A stretch of 64,000 nt of DNA, from contig NZ_PSZM01000040.1 in NCBI RefSeq assembly GCF_002964975.1, positions 62,001 through 126,000 of the forward strand, written 5' to 3'. The notes beneath the pieces are model-generated. The model was not told where the DNA came from, did no database searches, and saw nothing but the letters and a program-made list of their open reading frames with translations. Below, piece by piece: positions 1 through 8,630 of this stretch (position 1 is the stretch's first letter; every line of letters begins with the position of its first letter). A program made the position numbers and the translations under genes. This DNA comes from Apibacter adventoris. GTDB lineage: Bacteria > Bacteroidota > Bacteroidia > Flavobacteriales > Weeksellaceae.

Positions 1-84
1 CTTCTTTAAGCTAACTAACTGATTCATATTTTTATGGTTTATACAAAAAAGAATTTTTTGGCAAAAACCTGTTACATATAGAAT

Positions 85-657
85 TTAATTTTTAATACCG
101 GAAGAGATTTTGTTTATTGCTTCAATTAAAATTTTTTGTTCCGTATGCATAACCTTTTGTTGTAAATCTGTGACAGTATCTCCTTTTTCAACAGGGAAAT
201 TTCCCTGTACAATAATATCTCCTTCATCTACTTCGGGCGTTACGTAATGAACTGTAGCTCCGGACTCTGTTTCTCCTGCATCTAAAACAGCCTGATGAAC
301 TTTTGCTCCATACATTCCTTTTCCACCAAACTTAGGTAAAAGAGATGGGTGTATATTAATTATTTTTCCTTTCCATCTTTCACAAAAATTAGCAGATAAT
401 ATAGATAAAAAACCAGCAAGTATTATTAAATCTATATTTTCAGAAGATAATAATATATCTATTTCGGAAGATAAGTCTTTGTTTCTTTCCACTAAGAACG
501 TGTTTATATCCCTGTCTATAGATCTTTCTAGAGCATAACAATCCCTATCAGCAATTACAATACAAATTCTAGTATTTTGTAACTCCTTTGAATCTACAGC
601 ATCTATAATACTTTGTAAGTTTGTTCCATTTCCGGAAACTAAAACAGCTAGATTCAT
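85..657 (-). CDS. purN: Phosphoribosylglycinamide formyltransferase
   Basis: Transfers a formyl group from 10-formyltetrahydrofolate to GAR in purine synthesis, in the cytosol. The 190-residue length fits the family. Visible motifs are the N-terminal SGNGTNLQ phosphate-binding loop (8-15), the INIHPSLLP segment with catalytic Asn101 and His103, and the VDEGD loop with Asp144, matching the Asn-His-Asp catalytic set of E. coli PurN. It lies 7 bp downstream of purM on the same strand, so the two consecutive pathway steps are very probably co-transcribed. Confidence 0.97.
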   Translation of the reverse strand: MNLAVLVSGNGTNLQSIIDAVDSKELQNTRICIVIADRDCYALERSIDRDINTFLVERNKDLSSEIDILLSSENIDLIILAGFLSILSANFCERWKGKIINIHPSLLPKFGGKGMYGAKVHQAVLDAGETESGATVHYVTPEVDEGDIIVQGNFPVEKGDTVTDLQQKVMHTEQKILIEAINKISSGIKN

Positions 658-664
658 AGAATTA

Positions 665-1651
665 TTAAATTAGTGCAATTTTTTCTTTTCCATGTTTAAT
701 AGAACCTAAAAACATACTACCCTCAATAAGTTGTAAAATATCTAAGACATTTTCAGGATTTACAATAATACACATACCTACTCCCATATTAAAAGTTCCA
801 AACATTTCCATTTCTTTAATATTTCCTCTTCTTTGGAGTTCTTTCATTATAGGAGGTATATTTATTTTTGAAGTTTCTATTTTTGCACATAAACCTTCTG
901 GAATAATTCGAGGAACATTTTCTAATAATCCACCACCGGTTATATGTGCAATTCCAAAAATAGGAAAATTTTCTTGTATTTTTAGAATGTCATTTTGATA
1001 AAGACGAGTAGGAGTGAGTAAAGTTTCATAAATAGGTTTATTGTCATAAATTTCATTAATATCGGTAAATATTTTTCTGATTAATGAAAATCCATTGCTG
1101 TGGAACCCGCTGGAAGGAAGACCTATGATAGCTTGGTCTTCAGTTATTTTTGAGCCATCAATAATTTCATTTCTTTCTACAACACCTACACAAAATCCAG
1201 CCAAATCGTAATCTCCTGTTTTATACATTCCTGGCATTTCGGCAGTTTCTCCTCCAATCAGAGCTGTTCCTGTTTCTTTACATGCTTTTACAATACCTAA
1301 AATTATTTCGGCGGCTATATCTGAATTTAATTTACCACATGCTAAATAATCCAGAAAAAAAAGAGGTTTTGCTCCATGGCAAAGAATATCATTAGCACAC
1401 ATAGCAAAACAATCAATTCCTACAGTATTATATATGTGAGAATCTAAAGCTATACGAAGCTTTGTACCTACTCCATCAGTCCCTGATACTAATATTGGAT
1501 TTTTATAACCAGATAATTCATAAAAAGCACCAAAACTACCAATTTCATTTAGTACATGAGTATTGTAAGTTTGACTTACAGCATTTTTAATTTTAGATAC
1601 AGTTTGGTATCCTTCTTCTTTATCTACTCCGGATTCTTTATACGTTACCAT
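665..1651 (-). CDS. purM: Phosphoribosylformylglycinamidine cyclo-ligase (AIR synthetase)
   Basis: ATP-dependent ring closure of FGAM to AIR in purine synthesis. The 328 residues are slightly shorter than the usual ~345. The glycine-rich GTDGVGTK motif (57-64), the GGETAEMPGMY segment near 154-164 and the ITGGG loop are all present. It is first in a two-gene operon with purN. A TAnnTTTG-like -7 element (complement of 1677-1684) lies upstream, but no TTG was found at the right spacing, so no promoter is called. Confidence 0.97.
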   Translation of the reverse strand: MVTYKESGVDKEEGYQTVSKIKNAVSQTYNTHVLNEIGSFGAFYELSGYKNPILVSGTDGVGTKLRIALDSHIYNTVGIDCFAMCANDILCHGAKPLFFLDYLACGKLNSDIAAEIILGIVKACKETGTALIGGETAEMPGMYKTGDYDLAGFCVGVVERNEIIDGSKITEDQAIIGLPSSGFHSNGFSLIRKIFTDINEIYDNKPIYETLLTPTRLYQNDILKIQENFPIFGIAHITGGGLLENVPRIIPEGLCAKIETSKINIPPIMKELQRRGNIKEMEMFGTFNMGVGMCIIVNPENVLDILQLIEGSMFLGSIKHGKEKIALI

Positions 1652-1718
1652 ATAGTTTAATTTTTTAGTTGTATTACAAAAATATTAATTATAAATTATA
1701 ATTATATATTTTTATGAA

Positions 1719-1754
1719 AAATGCCCAAAAATTTATATTAATTTTTGGGCATTT
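1719..1754 (-). terminator. Rho-independent terminator after hemD
   Basis: A perfect 14-bp inverted repeat, 1719-1732 against 1741-1754, with an 8-base loop. The GCCC/GGGC core is flanked by A/T runs. It lies just 3' of the hemD stop on the minus strand and upstream of purM, so it most likely ends the hemD transcript. Confidence 0.8.
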
Positions 1755-1772
1755 ATCTATCTATAGTTTAAT

Positions 1773-2516
1773 TTATTGATCGTTAAGAAAATCTTCCAAA
1801 GCTTTAGTCATAGAAGGTTTTTCTTTAGTAGGAGCAAAAAATTCTACTTTTAAACCGGCATCTTCAGCAGCTTGTTTAGTAGAATGTCCGAAAGTTCCTA
1901 TAATCAAATTTTCCTGTTTTAATCCAGGATAATTATCCAATAAAGATTTTATGCCTAAAGGACTAAAGAAAACTAAAACATCATATGTATGTATATCTTT
2001 AATTTTAGCAGCAACATTACAACTTACGGTACTAAATAAAACAGCTCGAGTCCACGTAATTCCTGCTTTATTTAAAGCATCGGGAATGTCTTGATTTAAA
2101 ACATCAGATGTGGGTAACAAATACTTTTCATTCAGATTTTTTTTGAAAAGAGGAATCATATCTTCAGCTTCTTTTTCTCCAAAATATATTTTACGTTTTC
2201 TATAAACAATATATCGTTGAAGGTAAAGTGCTATTGCTTCTGATTGACATACATATTTCATTGAATCAGGTACACTAAAACGCATTTCTTCAGCTAAACG
2301 AAAAAAATGGTCAATTGCATTTCTACTTGTAAAAATAATTGCAGTAAAATGGGAAAAATCAATTTTTTGTAACCTAACATCTTTGGCATCAGCCCCTTTT
2401 ACTTGGAGAAAAGGATAGAAATCTATATTAATTTTATGCTTTTTCTCTATTTCAAAATAAGGAGAACTATCACCTATTGGTTTGGGTTGTGATACTAATA
2501 TAGATTTAACTTTCAT
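1773..2516 (-). CDS. hemD: Uroporphyrinogen-III synthase
   Basis: Converts hydroxymethylbilane to uroporphyrinogen III in haem synthesis. The 247-residue protein has the two-lobed HemD pattern: an N-terminal 'lTSrNAIDHFF' segment (about 63-72), a central YLLPTSDV hinge, and a C-terminal VLVFFSPLGIKSLL plus IGTFGHSTKQAAEDAG segment. HemD diverges strongly, so the call rests on these conserved lobes and on the adjacent DUF4271 gene, a pairing common in Bacteroidota. It is 20 bp downstream of the DUF4271 gene. Confidence 0.9.
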   Translation of the reverse strand: MKVKSILVSQPKPIGDSSPYFEIEKKHKINIDFYPFLQVKGADAKDVRLQKIDFSHFTAIIFTSRNAIDHFFRLAEEMRFSVPDSMKYVCQSEAIALYLQRYIVYRKRKIYFGEKEAEDMIPLFKKNLNEKYLLPTSDVLNQDIPDALNKAGITWTRAVLFSTVSCNVAAKIKDIHTYDVLVFFSPLGIKSLLDNYPGLKQENLIIGTFGHSTKQAAEDAGLKVEFFAPTKEKPSMTKALEDFLNDQ

Positions 2517-2536
2517 AATTTAAAATAAAATTTTTC

Positions 2537-3166
2537 TTATAAGAACACTAATTTTAATATACATAGTGCAGGTAATATTTCGAAAGTGCAAAGGTACAAA
2601 AATTCGTAATATGTTGAAATATTTATTCGTTTTTTGATGAAAAATATTAACCATATCCATTCTAATATTAACAGCGTAAATAGTGTTCCAATTGTTATAT
2701 AGGTAAGATATTCTTTTGGAATATTTGAATAATAAATAGCAAAACAAAGAAATATAAATATAAATAATTTTAGAAATAAGAAGATGTAACGATTTTTATA
2801 ATTTTCTTTATATTCTTTGTTTTTTCCGAGAATAAGAAAAAAGGCATTTCCTAAAATATAAGAAAATACATGATAGATTAAAAGTATAATAAATAAAATA
2901 ATAAATTTTAAAATTTCTGATTGATAAAAGGGTATAACAATATCAAAAAAAGGAAACAAAACTAAAGCTAAAATTACAGTATATACAAAACTGCATATTG
3001 CAATATAAAGAGTAAAATTTTCACTTTCAAATGATAGAGAGGAAAACTTAAAAATAGGTTCACTTTTAGGAATAAGTATAAATCTAGATAAAACTAACAA
3101 CAATAAACTACCTAAAAAGGTAAAATTAATTAAATCATCTCCTAAAGAGGATCGTAAAACTTCCAA
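2537..3166 (-). CDS. DUF4271 integral membrane protein
   Basis: A 209-residue very hydrophobic protein with about five to six predicted membrane segments (roughly residues 15-35, 55-75, 85-110, 128-145, 152-178, 190-208). The family is known from Bacteroidota, where it usually precedes hemD as here; its function is unknown. It probably lies in one transcript with hemD downstream and the amidase gene 21 bp upstream. A second long frame over the same bases (2520-2747) is rejected because this one carries the membrane-protein signal. Confidence 0.8.
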   Translation of the reverse strand: MEVLRSSLGDDLINFTFLGSLLLLVLSRFILIPKSEPIFKFSSLSFESENFTLYIAICSFVYTVILALVLFPFFDIVIPFYQSEILKFIILFIILLIYHVFSYILGNAFFLILGKNKEYKENYKNRYIFLFLKLFIFIFLCFAIYYSNIPKEYLTYITIGTLFTLLILEWIWLIFFIKKRINISTYYEFLYLCTFEILPALCILKLVFL

Positions 3167-3187
3167 AACTTAATAAATTATTTAAAT

Positions 3188-4063
3188 TCAATCATTATCA
3201 ATCCATCTATTTGTAATCGGTTGATAAGAATCTATTCTTCTGTCTCTTAAGAATGGCCAGTGTACTCTATAATTATCAGATTCTTGAGTGTCTATATCCA
3301 CTACAATAATTTCTTCATCAGTATGGGAAGCTTGATATAAAATAGACCCTAAGGGATTAGAGACAAAAGAACCTCCCCAAAATTTCATAGCTCCGTCTTG
3401 TTCAAAACCTACACGATTTACACTTACAGTATGCACACCATTCGCTATTGCATGACTTCTTTGTATAGTTTGCCAAGCATTATATTGTTCCTGATTAGTA
3501 ACCTCGTCTTGAGAAATAGCCCAGCCTATAGCTGTAGGATAAAATAAAATTTCAGCACCCATTAAAGAAGTAATTCTTGCAGCTTCAGGAAACCACTGAT
3601 CCCAGCAAATGAGAACCCCTATTTTTGCATATTGGGTTTGAAATGTTTTATACCCTAAATCTCCGGGAGTAAAATAAAATTTCTCATAAAAAGCAGGGTC
3701 ATCTGGAATATGCATTTTCCTATATTTACCCAGATAAGTCCCATCAGCATCTATTACAGCTGTAGTATTATGATAAATACCCAGTGAACGCTTTTCAAAT
3801 AAAGAGGCAATAATAACTATATTGTTTTCTTTTGCAATTATAGAAAGTAGCTCAGTTGTAGGTCCAGGAATGGGTTCTGCAAGTTTAAAATTATTATAAT
3901 CCTCTACATCACAGAAATACAATGAAGTAAATAGTTCCTGTAAACATACAATTTGTGCCCCTTGCGAAGCGGCTTTTTTAATGCCTTCAATTGCTTTTTT
4001 TAAATTGTTATCTACATCTTTAGAACAACTGGATTGTACTAAACCAACTTTAATTTTTGCCAT
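3188..4063 (-). CDS. aguB: N-carbamoylputrescine amidase (nitrilase superfamily)
   Basis: Hydrolyses N-carbamoylputrescine to putrescine, CO2 and ammonia in the agmatine route of polyamine synthesis. The nitrilase triad is visible: Glu43 (CLQELF), Lys116 (KYRKMHIP) and Cys153 (LICWDQWFPE). The GPTTE and YEKFYFTPGD segments are typical of AguB rather than other amidases. Length 291 fits. The usual partner, agmatine deiminase (aguA), is not beside it or elsewhere in this window. It is followed closely by DUF4271-hemD. Confidence 0.92.
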   Translation of the reverse strand: MAKIKVGLVQSSCSKDVDNNLKKAIEGIKKAASQGAQIVCLQELFTSLYFCDVEDYNNFKLAEPIPGPTTELLSIIAKENNIVIIASLFEKRSLGIYHNTTAVIDADGTYLGKYRKMHIPDDPAFYEKFYFTPGDLGYKTFQTQYAKIGVLICWDQWFPEAARITSLMGAEILFYPTAIGWAISQDEVTNQEQYNAWQTIQRSHAIANGVHTVSVNRVGFEQDGAMKFWGGSFVSNPLGSILYQASHTDEEIIVVDIDTQESDNYRVHWPFLRDRRIDSYQPITNRWIDND

Positions 4064-4148
4064 CTAATATTTTAAAAATTGTAATTAAATTTATTTGCAA
4101 AAATAAGTCTTTATTTTAATATATATATTTTTCAGCTATAAAAACTCA

Positions 4149-4697
4149 TTATAATCCCTGATTAAAATCCAAAGCAAATTTTTTAACATCATTCCAATTT
4201 GTGTATTCTATCACACTACTTAAATCAGTAGGACCATGAGTTATATTCATAATAAATTTAATCATATACTTATCAAGAATCGAATATTCTGGATAATTTA
4301 ACACTCCTCCAATAATAGACAGTTTTTGAGGTTTCCATTTAATAGATGATAAAAATTTTTTAACATATGGATTACATTCAATGGTTCTTCTTTCTTCTTT
4401 TCGAGCAATTAACGAGATTGAAAAAAAGGCATTTGGTTTAGACTGAATTTCTTTATAATGTGAATTTATATATTTTTTTACTAATGAATTATGTTTACCA
4501 TAACGAATGCTTGCCCCAATAATAATTCCATCATAAAAATTTAAGTCTGGAATTGTCTCTTTTATAGATATAACATCTACATTAGCATTTAAATATTGTT
4601 TGATGAAATTTGATACTTTTAAACAATGACCATTTGTAGTTGAATATATAATTAATACTTTTTTCTTTTTAGGATTTAATTCATGTGTTTTTTGCAT
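4149..4697 (-). CDS. hemG: Menaquinone-dependent protoporphyrinogen IX dehydrogenase, flavodoxin-like
   Basis: Oxidises protoporphyrinogen IX to protoporphyrin IX, passing electrons to quinone through FMN, at the inner face of the membrane. The 182-residue protein follows E. coli HemG throughout: an N-terminal FMN loop YSTTNGH, IIGASIRYGKHNS, the Ser/Ala-Arg-Lys-x-Glu-x-Arg-Thr segment of the long insert loop, GGVLNYPEYSILDKYMIKFIM, and a C-terminal YTNWNDVKKFA. It has a ~12-residue N-terminal extension. hemD lies upstream on the same strand, but another enzyme intervenes. The HemG type is best known from gammaproteobacteria. Confidence 0.92.
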   Translation of the reverse strand: MQKTHELNPKKKKVLIIYSTTNGHCLKVSNFIKQYLNANVDVISIKETIPDLNFYDGIIIGASIRYGKHNSLVKKYINSHYKEIQSKPNAFFSISLIARKEERRTIECNPYVKKFLSSIKWKPQKLSIIGGVLNYPEYSILDKYMIKFIMNITHGPTDLSSVIEYTNWNDVKKFALDFNQGL

Positions 4698-4842
4698 ATT
4701 TTAGCATTAGTTCCTACAAAAGTACTGCGAATAATAAGGGAATTCTTATTCAGTTTGTCTGTTTTTTGTCATGTAAATTTTTTTTCAATAAATTCTGCTA
4801 AGACAATATAAAGCTGCAATGATAATAAATAATTTTATTCTC

Positions 4843-4873
4843 TTGTTTATTTTAAGATAAAAAGGTAAATTTG
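4843..4873 (+). promoter_or_regulatory. Bacteroidota-type promoter for the hemolysin III-like gene
   Basis: TTG at 4843-4845, a 20-base spacer, then TAAATTTG at 4866-4873, matching the flavobacterial TTG-N17-23-TAnnTTTG consensus. It leaves a leader of about 25-30 bases before the ATG at 4907. Confidence 0.5.
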
Positions 4874-4906
4874 TTAAAGACTTATTAAAATACAACTAAA
4901 ATAAAA

Positions 4907-5533
4907 ATGATAAAAATAGCAAAAGATAAGCATGAATTACTTAATACAGTTTCCCATGCTACAGGGATTGTATTAGGTATTGTTGGTCTTATTTTTTTAT
5001 TAATTAAAAATAGAAGTATAACTGCGTATAGTACTTTAAGTATATGGATGTATGGAATATCAATAATAATTTTGTATACTTCTTCTACTATTTATCATTT
5101 ATTTTCCAATGAAAAAATGAAAAGAAAAGCTCGAATTTTAGATCATATGAGTATTTATCTTTTAATTGCTGGAACATATACACCAATATGCTTGATTACT
5201 TTGGCTAATAATTCGGGGTGGACCTTATTTTTTATTGTATGGACTATAGCTACAATAGGTGTTATTATGAAAGTATTCTTAACGGGTAAGGTAGACAAAC
5301 TTTCTTTATTTCTGTATTTAGCTATGGGATGGATGATCATTTTTGATATTAAAAATGTTATAGAGTTAATGGCCTCCTATGCTTTGTTGTATTTAGTAAT
5401 TGGTGGAGTTTTTTATACTTTAGGAACGATTTTTTATGCTATTGAAAAAATTCCCTATTCACATTTTATTTGGCATTTATTTGTTTTAGGAGGAAGTACA
5501 GCTCATTATGTAATGGTATATTCTATTGTTTAA
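4907..5533 (+). CDS. Hemolysin III / PAQR-family membrane protein
   Basis: A 208-residue, seven-helix membrane protein. PAQR metal-binding landmarks are visible: an early SHATG motif near residue 17, SSTIYHLF, LDHMSIYLLIAGTYTP, and a C-terminal SHFIWHLFVLGGSTAHY whose histidines would bind zinc. Bacterial homologues are labelled hemolysin III, but a toxin role is not established. The coaE ATG follows 7 bases after the stop, so the two are probably co-transcribed. Confidence 0.9.
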   Translation: MIKIAKDKHELLNTVSHATGIVLGIVGLIFLLIKNRSITAYSTLSIWMYGISIIILYTSSTIYHLFSNEKMKRKARILDHMSIYLLIAGTYTPICLITLANNSGWTLFFIVWTIATIGVIMKVFLTGKVDKLSLFLYLAMGWMIIFDIKNVIELMASYALLYLVIGGVFYTLGTIFYAIEKIPYSHFIWHLFVLGGSTAHYVMVYSIV

Positions 5534-5540
5534 AATTTAT

Positions 5541-6128
5541 ATGGAAATATTAGGAGTGACCGGTGGAATAGGAGCTGGAAAGTCAACAGTTATTAAGATA
5601 TTTAAAGAGAAAGGATACTCGGTATATAATTCAGATATAAGAGCTAAAAAACTTATGGAAGAAAACGATTCTTTAAAACAAGGGATTATAAATTTATTAG
5701 GGAAAAAGGCTTACCTTAATGGATCGTTAAACAGAAGTTTTATAGCCCAGAAAATTTTTACAAATCATGAGTTATTAAAACAACAAAATAAGTTAGTTCA
5801 TGCAGAAGTTAAAAAAGATTTTAAAAATTGGGTATCTGAACAAAGTGGGAAGTTTTGTATTAAAGAAACTGCAATATTATTTGAAAGTGAATCCTATAAA
5901 GATTGTAATTATACACTCGTGGTAACAGCACCCGAAAGATTAAGAATAAAGAGAGTTATGAAAAGAGATAATATTCCGGAAGATAAAGTTAAATTAAGGA
6001 TTAAAAATCAATGGCCTCAGGAAAAATTAATTAAATTATCTGATTTTCATATATCTAATGATTCAAGTATCGAAAACTTGAATAAGCAGGTAAAATCAAT
6101 TATAAATATACTTGAGAATCAAATATAA
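5541..6128 (+). CDS. coaE: Dephospho-CoA kinase
   Basis: Last step of coenzyme A synthesis, ATP-dependent phosphorylation of dephospho-CoA. The Walker A motif GVTGGIGAGKST lies at the very N-terminus. The AILFES and VTAPERLRIKRVMKRD segments fit the lid and base-binding region. A TTG at 5526 would give five extra residues and overlap the preceding gene. The ATG at 5541 is preferred because CoaE proteins begin just before the P-loop (195 residues, usual length). Confidence 0.95.
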   Translation: MEILGVTGGIGAGKSTVIKIFKEKGYSVYNSDIRAKKLMEENDSLKQGIINLLGKKAYLNGSLNRSFIAQKIFTNHELLKQQNKLVHAEVKKDFKNWVSEQSGKFCIKETAILFESESYKDCNYTLVVTAPERLRIKRVMKRDNIPEDKVKLRIKNQWPQEKLIKLSDFHISNDSSIENLNKQVKSIINILENQI

Positions 6129-6387
6129 TTTAAAAAAAGTAGGGAAAATAATATATAGAAATGCCAAATTCGTTTCTAAAAGAATAATACAGGGAATAAT
6201 ACTAATAATCTTCCTATCAGCTCAATTTTTTCAATAAAATAAATATTCTGATAAAATTAAATAATTGCTAATATGCATATTTATTTCTATTCATAAAAAA
6301 ATAGGATGAAAGAATCCATATAATAGGAACTCAATTCCTGTTGAAATTAATAAATTATTTGAAAACATAAAAATATATAAAAAAATA

Positions 6388-7593
6388 TTAACTGATTCGT
6401 ACTAATTTAGCCATATAGAATCCGTCAAAATTACTTTTAGAAGGTAAAATAGATACTTCTTCTTCCAATTTGAAATTTTTATTATTCTCTAAAAAATTTA
6501 GGACTTGTTTTGTGTTTTCTGAAGGCATTATGGAACATGTAGCATAAACCATTATACCTCCATTTTTTACTAATTTTGAATTATTTTGCAAAATTTCCCG
6601 TTGTTCTTTATAAATTCTTTCCATAAATTCGGGGGTAAGTTTCCATTTAGCATCAGGATTTCTTCTTAATACACCTATGCCACTACAAGGAGCATCAATT
6701 AAAACTCTATCTGCTGTATTTTCTAGTCTTTTAAGGGTTTTAGAATCCTCAATTACTTTTGTTTGAATATTGTGAGCCCCATTTCTTCGTGCTCTTTGTT
6801 TAAGAGTTTGTAGTTTCCATTCATGTATATCTAAAGCAATAATATGACCTTTGTTTTGCATTAATGCTGCTAACTGTAAAGTTTTTCCTCCAGCACCTGC
6901 ACAAGAGTCAATAACCCTCATGCCTGGTTTTGGATTTAGAAACTGCCCGACAAGTTGAGAAGATGCATCTTGAATCTCAAAAAGCCCATCTTTAAAGGCT
7001 TGAGTTTTAAATACATTTTCTTTGTATTCAAGAATTAATGCATCTTTATAACCCTTAATGAAATCTACAGATATTTGTTCTTCACTCAAAATATTTTTTA
7101 AATCCTCAGCGGTAGTTTTTAAAGTGTTAGCTCTTAAAATAGTAGAAGCAGGAATATTTAAAGCCTTCATTTCTTTATACCAATTTTCTCCTAATTCTTC
7201 TTTCATAAGTGTTTGCATCCAGTCAGGAATTGAATATTCAATAGCCTTAGAGGGGAAAGCAAGTTTAAAACGATCTTTTATTTTTTTTTTATATATTTTT
7301 TCAAATTCCGGAAATAATGGGAGTTCTATTTTCTTTAATAATAAATAAGTGGCTATTATAGAATTAATATTATCAGGAGCCATTTTTTTATTTGCATAAA
7401 ATTCAAGTTTTCTTTTCCATCTTATAATGTCATAAAACGACTCGGAAATAAAAGATCGGTCTTTACTTCCCCATTTTTTATTATGTTTAAGAGTTCGTTC
7501 AAGTACTTTATCTGCATATTTATTTGGCTCAAAAAAACTTTCTTTAAGAGCTTTTTCCAATCCTTGAATTAAATTTCTATGTAATATTTTCAT
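6388..7593 (-). CDS. RsmB/NOP-family RNA (cytosine-C5) methyltransferase
   Basis: S-adenosylmethionine-dependent methylation of a cytosine in RNA, probably 16S rRNA. From the ATG at 7593 it has 401 residues: an N-terminal NusB-like region, then a Rossmann domain with the SAM loop DSCAGAGGKT (about 229-238), catalytic motif DAPCSGIGVLRR with Cys303, and YATCSI with Cys353, the two-cysteine arrangement of this family. A TTG 39 bases upstream would add an unusual hydrophobic stretch; flavobacterial homologues start near MKxLHRNL, so the ATG is chosen. The exact target base cannot be told from sequence. Confidence 0.93.
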   Translation of the reverse strand: MKILHRNLIQGLEKALKESFFEPNKYADKVLERTLKHNKKWGSKDRSFISESFYDIIRWKRKLEFYANKKMAPDNINSIIATYLLLKKIELPLFPEFEKIYKKKIKDRFKLAFPSKAIEYSIPDWMQTLMKEELGENWYKEMKALNIPASTILRANTLKTTAEDLKNILSEEQISVDFIKGYKDALILEYKENVFKTQAFKDGLFEIQDASSQLVGQFLNPKPGMRVIDSCAGAGGKTLQLAALMQNKGHIIALDIHEWKLQTLKQRARRNGAHNIQTKVIEDSKTLKRLENTADRVLIDAPCSGIGVLRRNPDAKWKLTPEFMERIYKEQREILQNNSKLVKNGGIMVYATCSIMPSENTKQVLNFLENNKNFKLEEEVSILPSKSNFDGFYMAKLVRIS

Positions 7594-7722
7594 GTGATTA
7601 ATAAATCTAAATGGAGCAAAAAATAATTGCAAATATAAGTGTTATTGTATTAAATTTATTAAAATAAAAAAAGAACGTTTTTTTAATAATTTTATCTTTG
7701 TTAAATTGTTAAATAATTGAAT

Positions 7723-8424
7723 ATGAAAGTATATTTTATTCCAGGATTAGGAGCAAATTGTAAGTGTTTTAAGCATATAAAATTACCTGATGGTTTTGAA
7801 AAAGTATATATAGAGTGGTTTACTCCTAAAGGTACTGAAACTATAGAAGAGTATACTCATAAAATGGCAGAAAAAATAGATACCACGGAACCTTTTATTT
7901 TAGTAGGATATTCATTTGGAGGAATAATTGTGCAGGAGATGAATAAATTTATGAATCCAGAAAAAACTATTCTTATAGCAAGTATGAAAAATGATATACA
8001 AACTCCACAATTATTTAAAATATTAAAAAGAATAAAATTTACACATTGGTTTCCTATGACATTTTTTACAAGTAAAAAATTTTTATCTTATGCTTTTTTA
8101 AGATCAGTTTATTTTAAAATGCGACCTCCCCGGATAAAAGATAAAGAAGATTTAAAAATTGAAGAATATATGACTCAGATGAATCCCCAATATTTAAAAT
8201 GGTCAATTAACCAGATTATAAATTGGAAATCTGAGAAAGAATGTAAAAATATATATCAAATACATGGTACAAAAGATATTATATTTCCATATAAAAAAAT
8301 TTCAATAAAAACGAAAAAAGATGATATGCAAGATAATTTATATACAATTGATAAAGCTTCACATATTTTAGTTTTAGAATATCCACATAAAATAAATAAA
8401 GCTTTTGAAAAAATATTATTATAA
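7723..8424 (+). CDS. Alpha/beta hydrolase
   Basis: A 233-residue serine-hydrolase-fold protein of unknown substrate. The start FIPGLGANCKCF is the oxyanion-loop region, GYSFGG carries the nucleophile Ser64, HGTKDIIFP supplies the acid Asp and KASHILVLEYP the His. No signal peptide, so cytosolic. The ATG at 7723 is preferred over the TTG at 7717. The GC is very low and lysine codons are AAA-rich, as in its neighbours. Confidence 0.85.
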   Translation: MKVYFIPGLGANCKCFKHIKLPDGFEKVYIEWFTPKGTETIEEYTHKMAEKIDTTEPFILVGYSFGGIIVQEMNKFMNPEKTILIASMKNDIQTPQLFKILKRIKFTHWFPMTFFTSKKFLSYAFLRSVYFKMRPPRIKDKEDLKIEEYMTQMNPQYLKWSINQIINWKSEKECKNIYQIHGTKDIIFPYKKISIKTKKDDMQDNLYTIDKASHILVLEYPHKINKAFEKILL

Positions 8425-8630
8425 TTGTAATATTTATTTCATTTAAAAGTGTAAATTTATAATAATTTAAAATAGATAATTAATGGATAAGAATTTATTT
8501 CTTTTGTTATTAAATGCATGTAATTTTAGTTATTTTCATATAAATAGTTTTTTAAAAATATACAGATGAATACTTTTTTTCTTAAGTTTGCATTTTCTAT
8601 AAACAATAACTATTAGATAATTAATTGCTA

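Noticed and set aside
2520-2747. 75-residue minus-strand frame over the DUF4271 gene
   Set aside because: It lies inside a real membrane-protein gene in another frame and has no family signal.
8483-8569. 28-codon ATG frame upstream of porP
   Set aside because: Short, AT-rich chance frame without recognisable features; could be leader RNA only.
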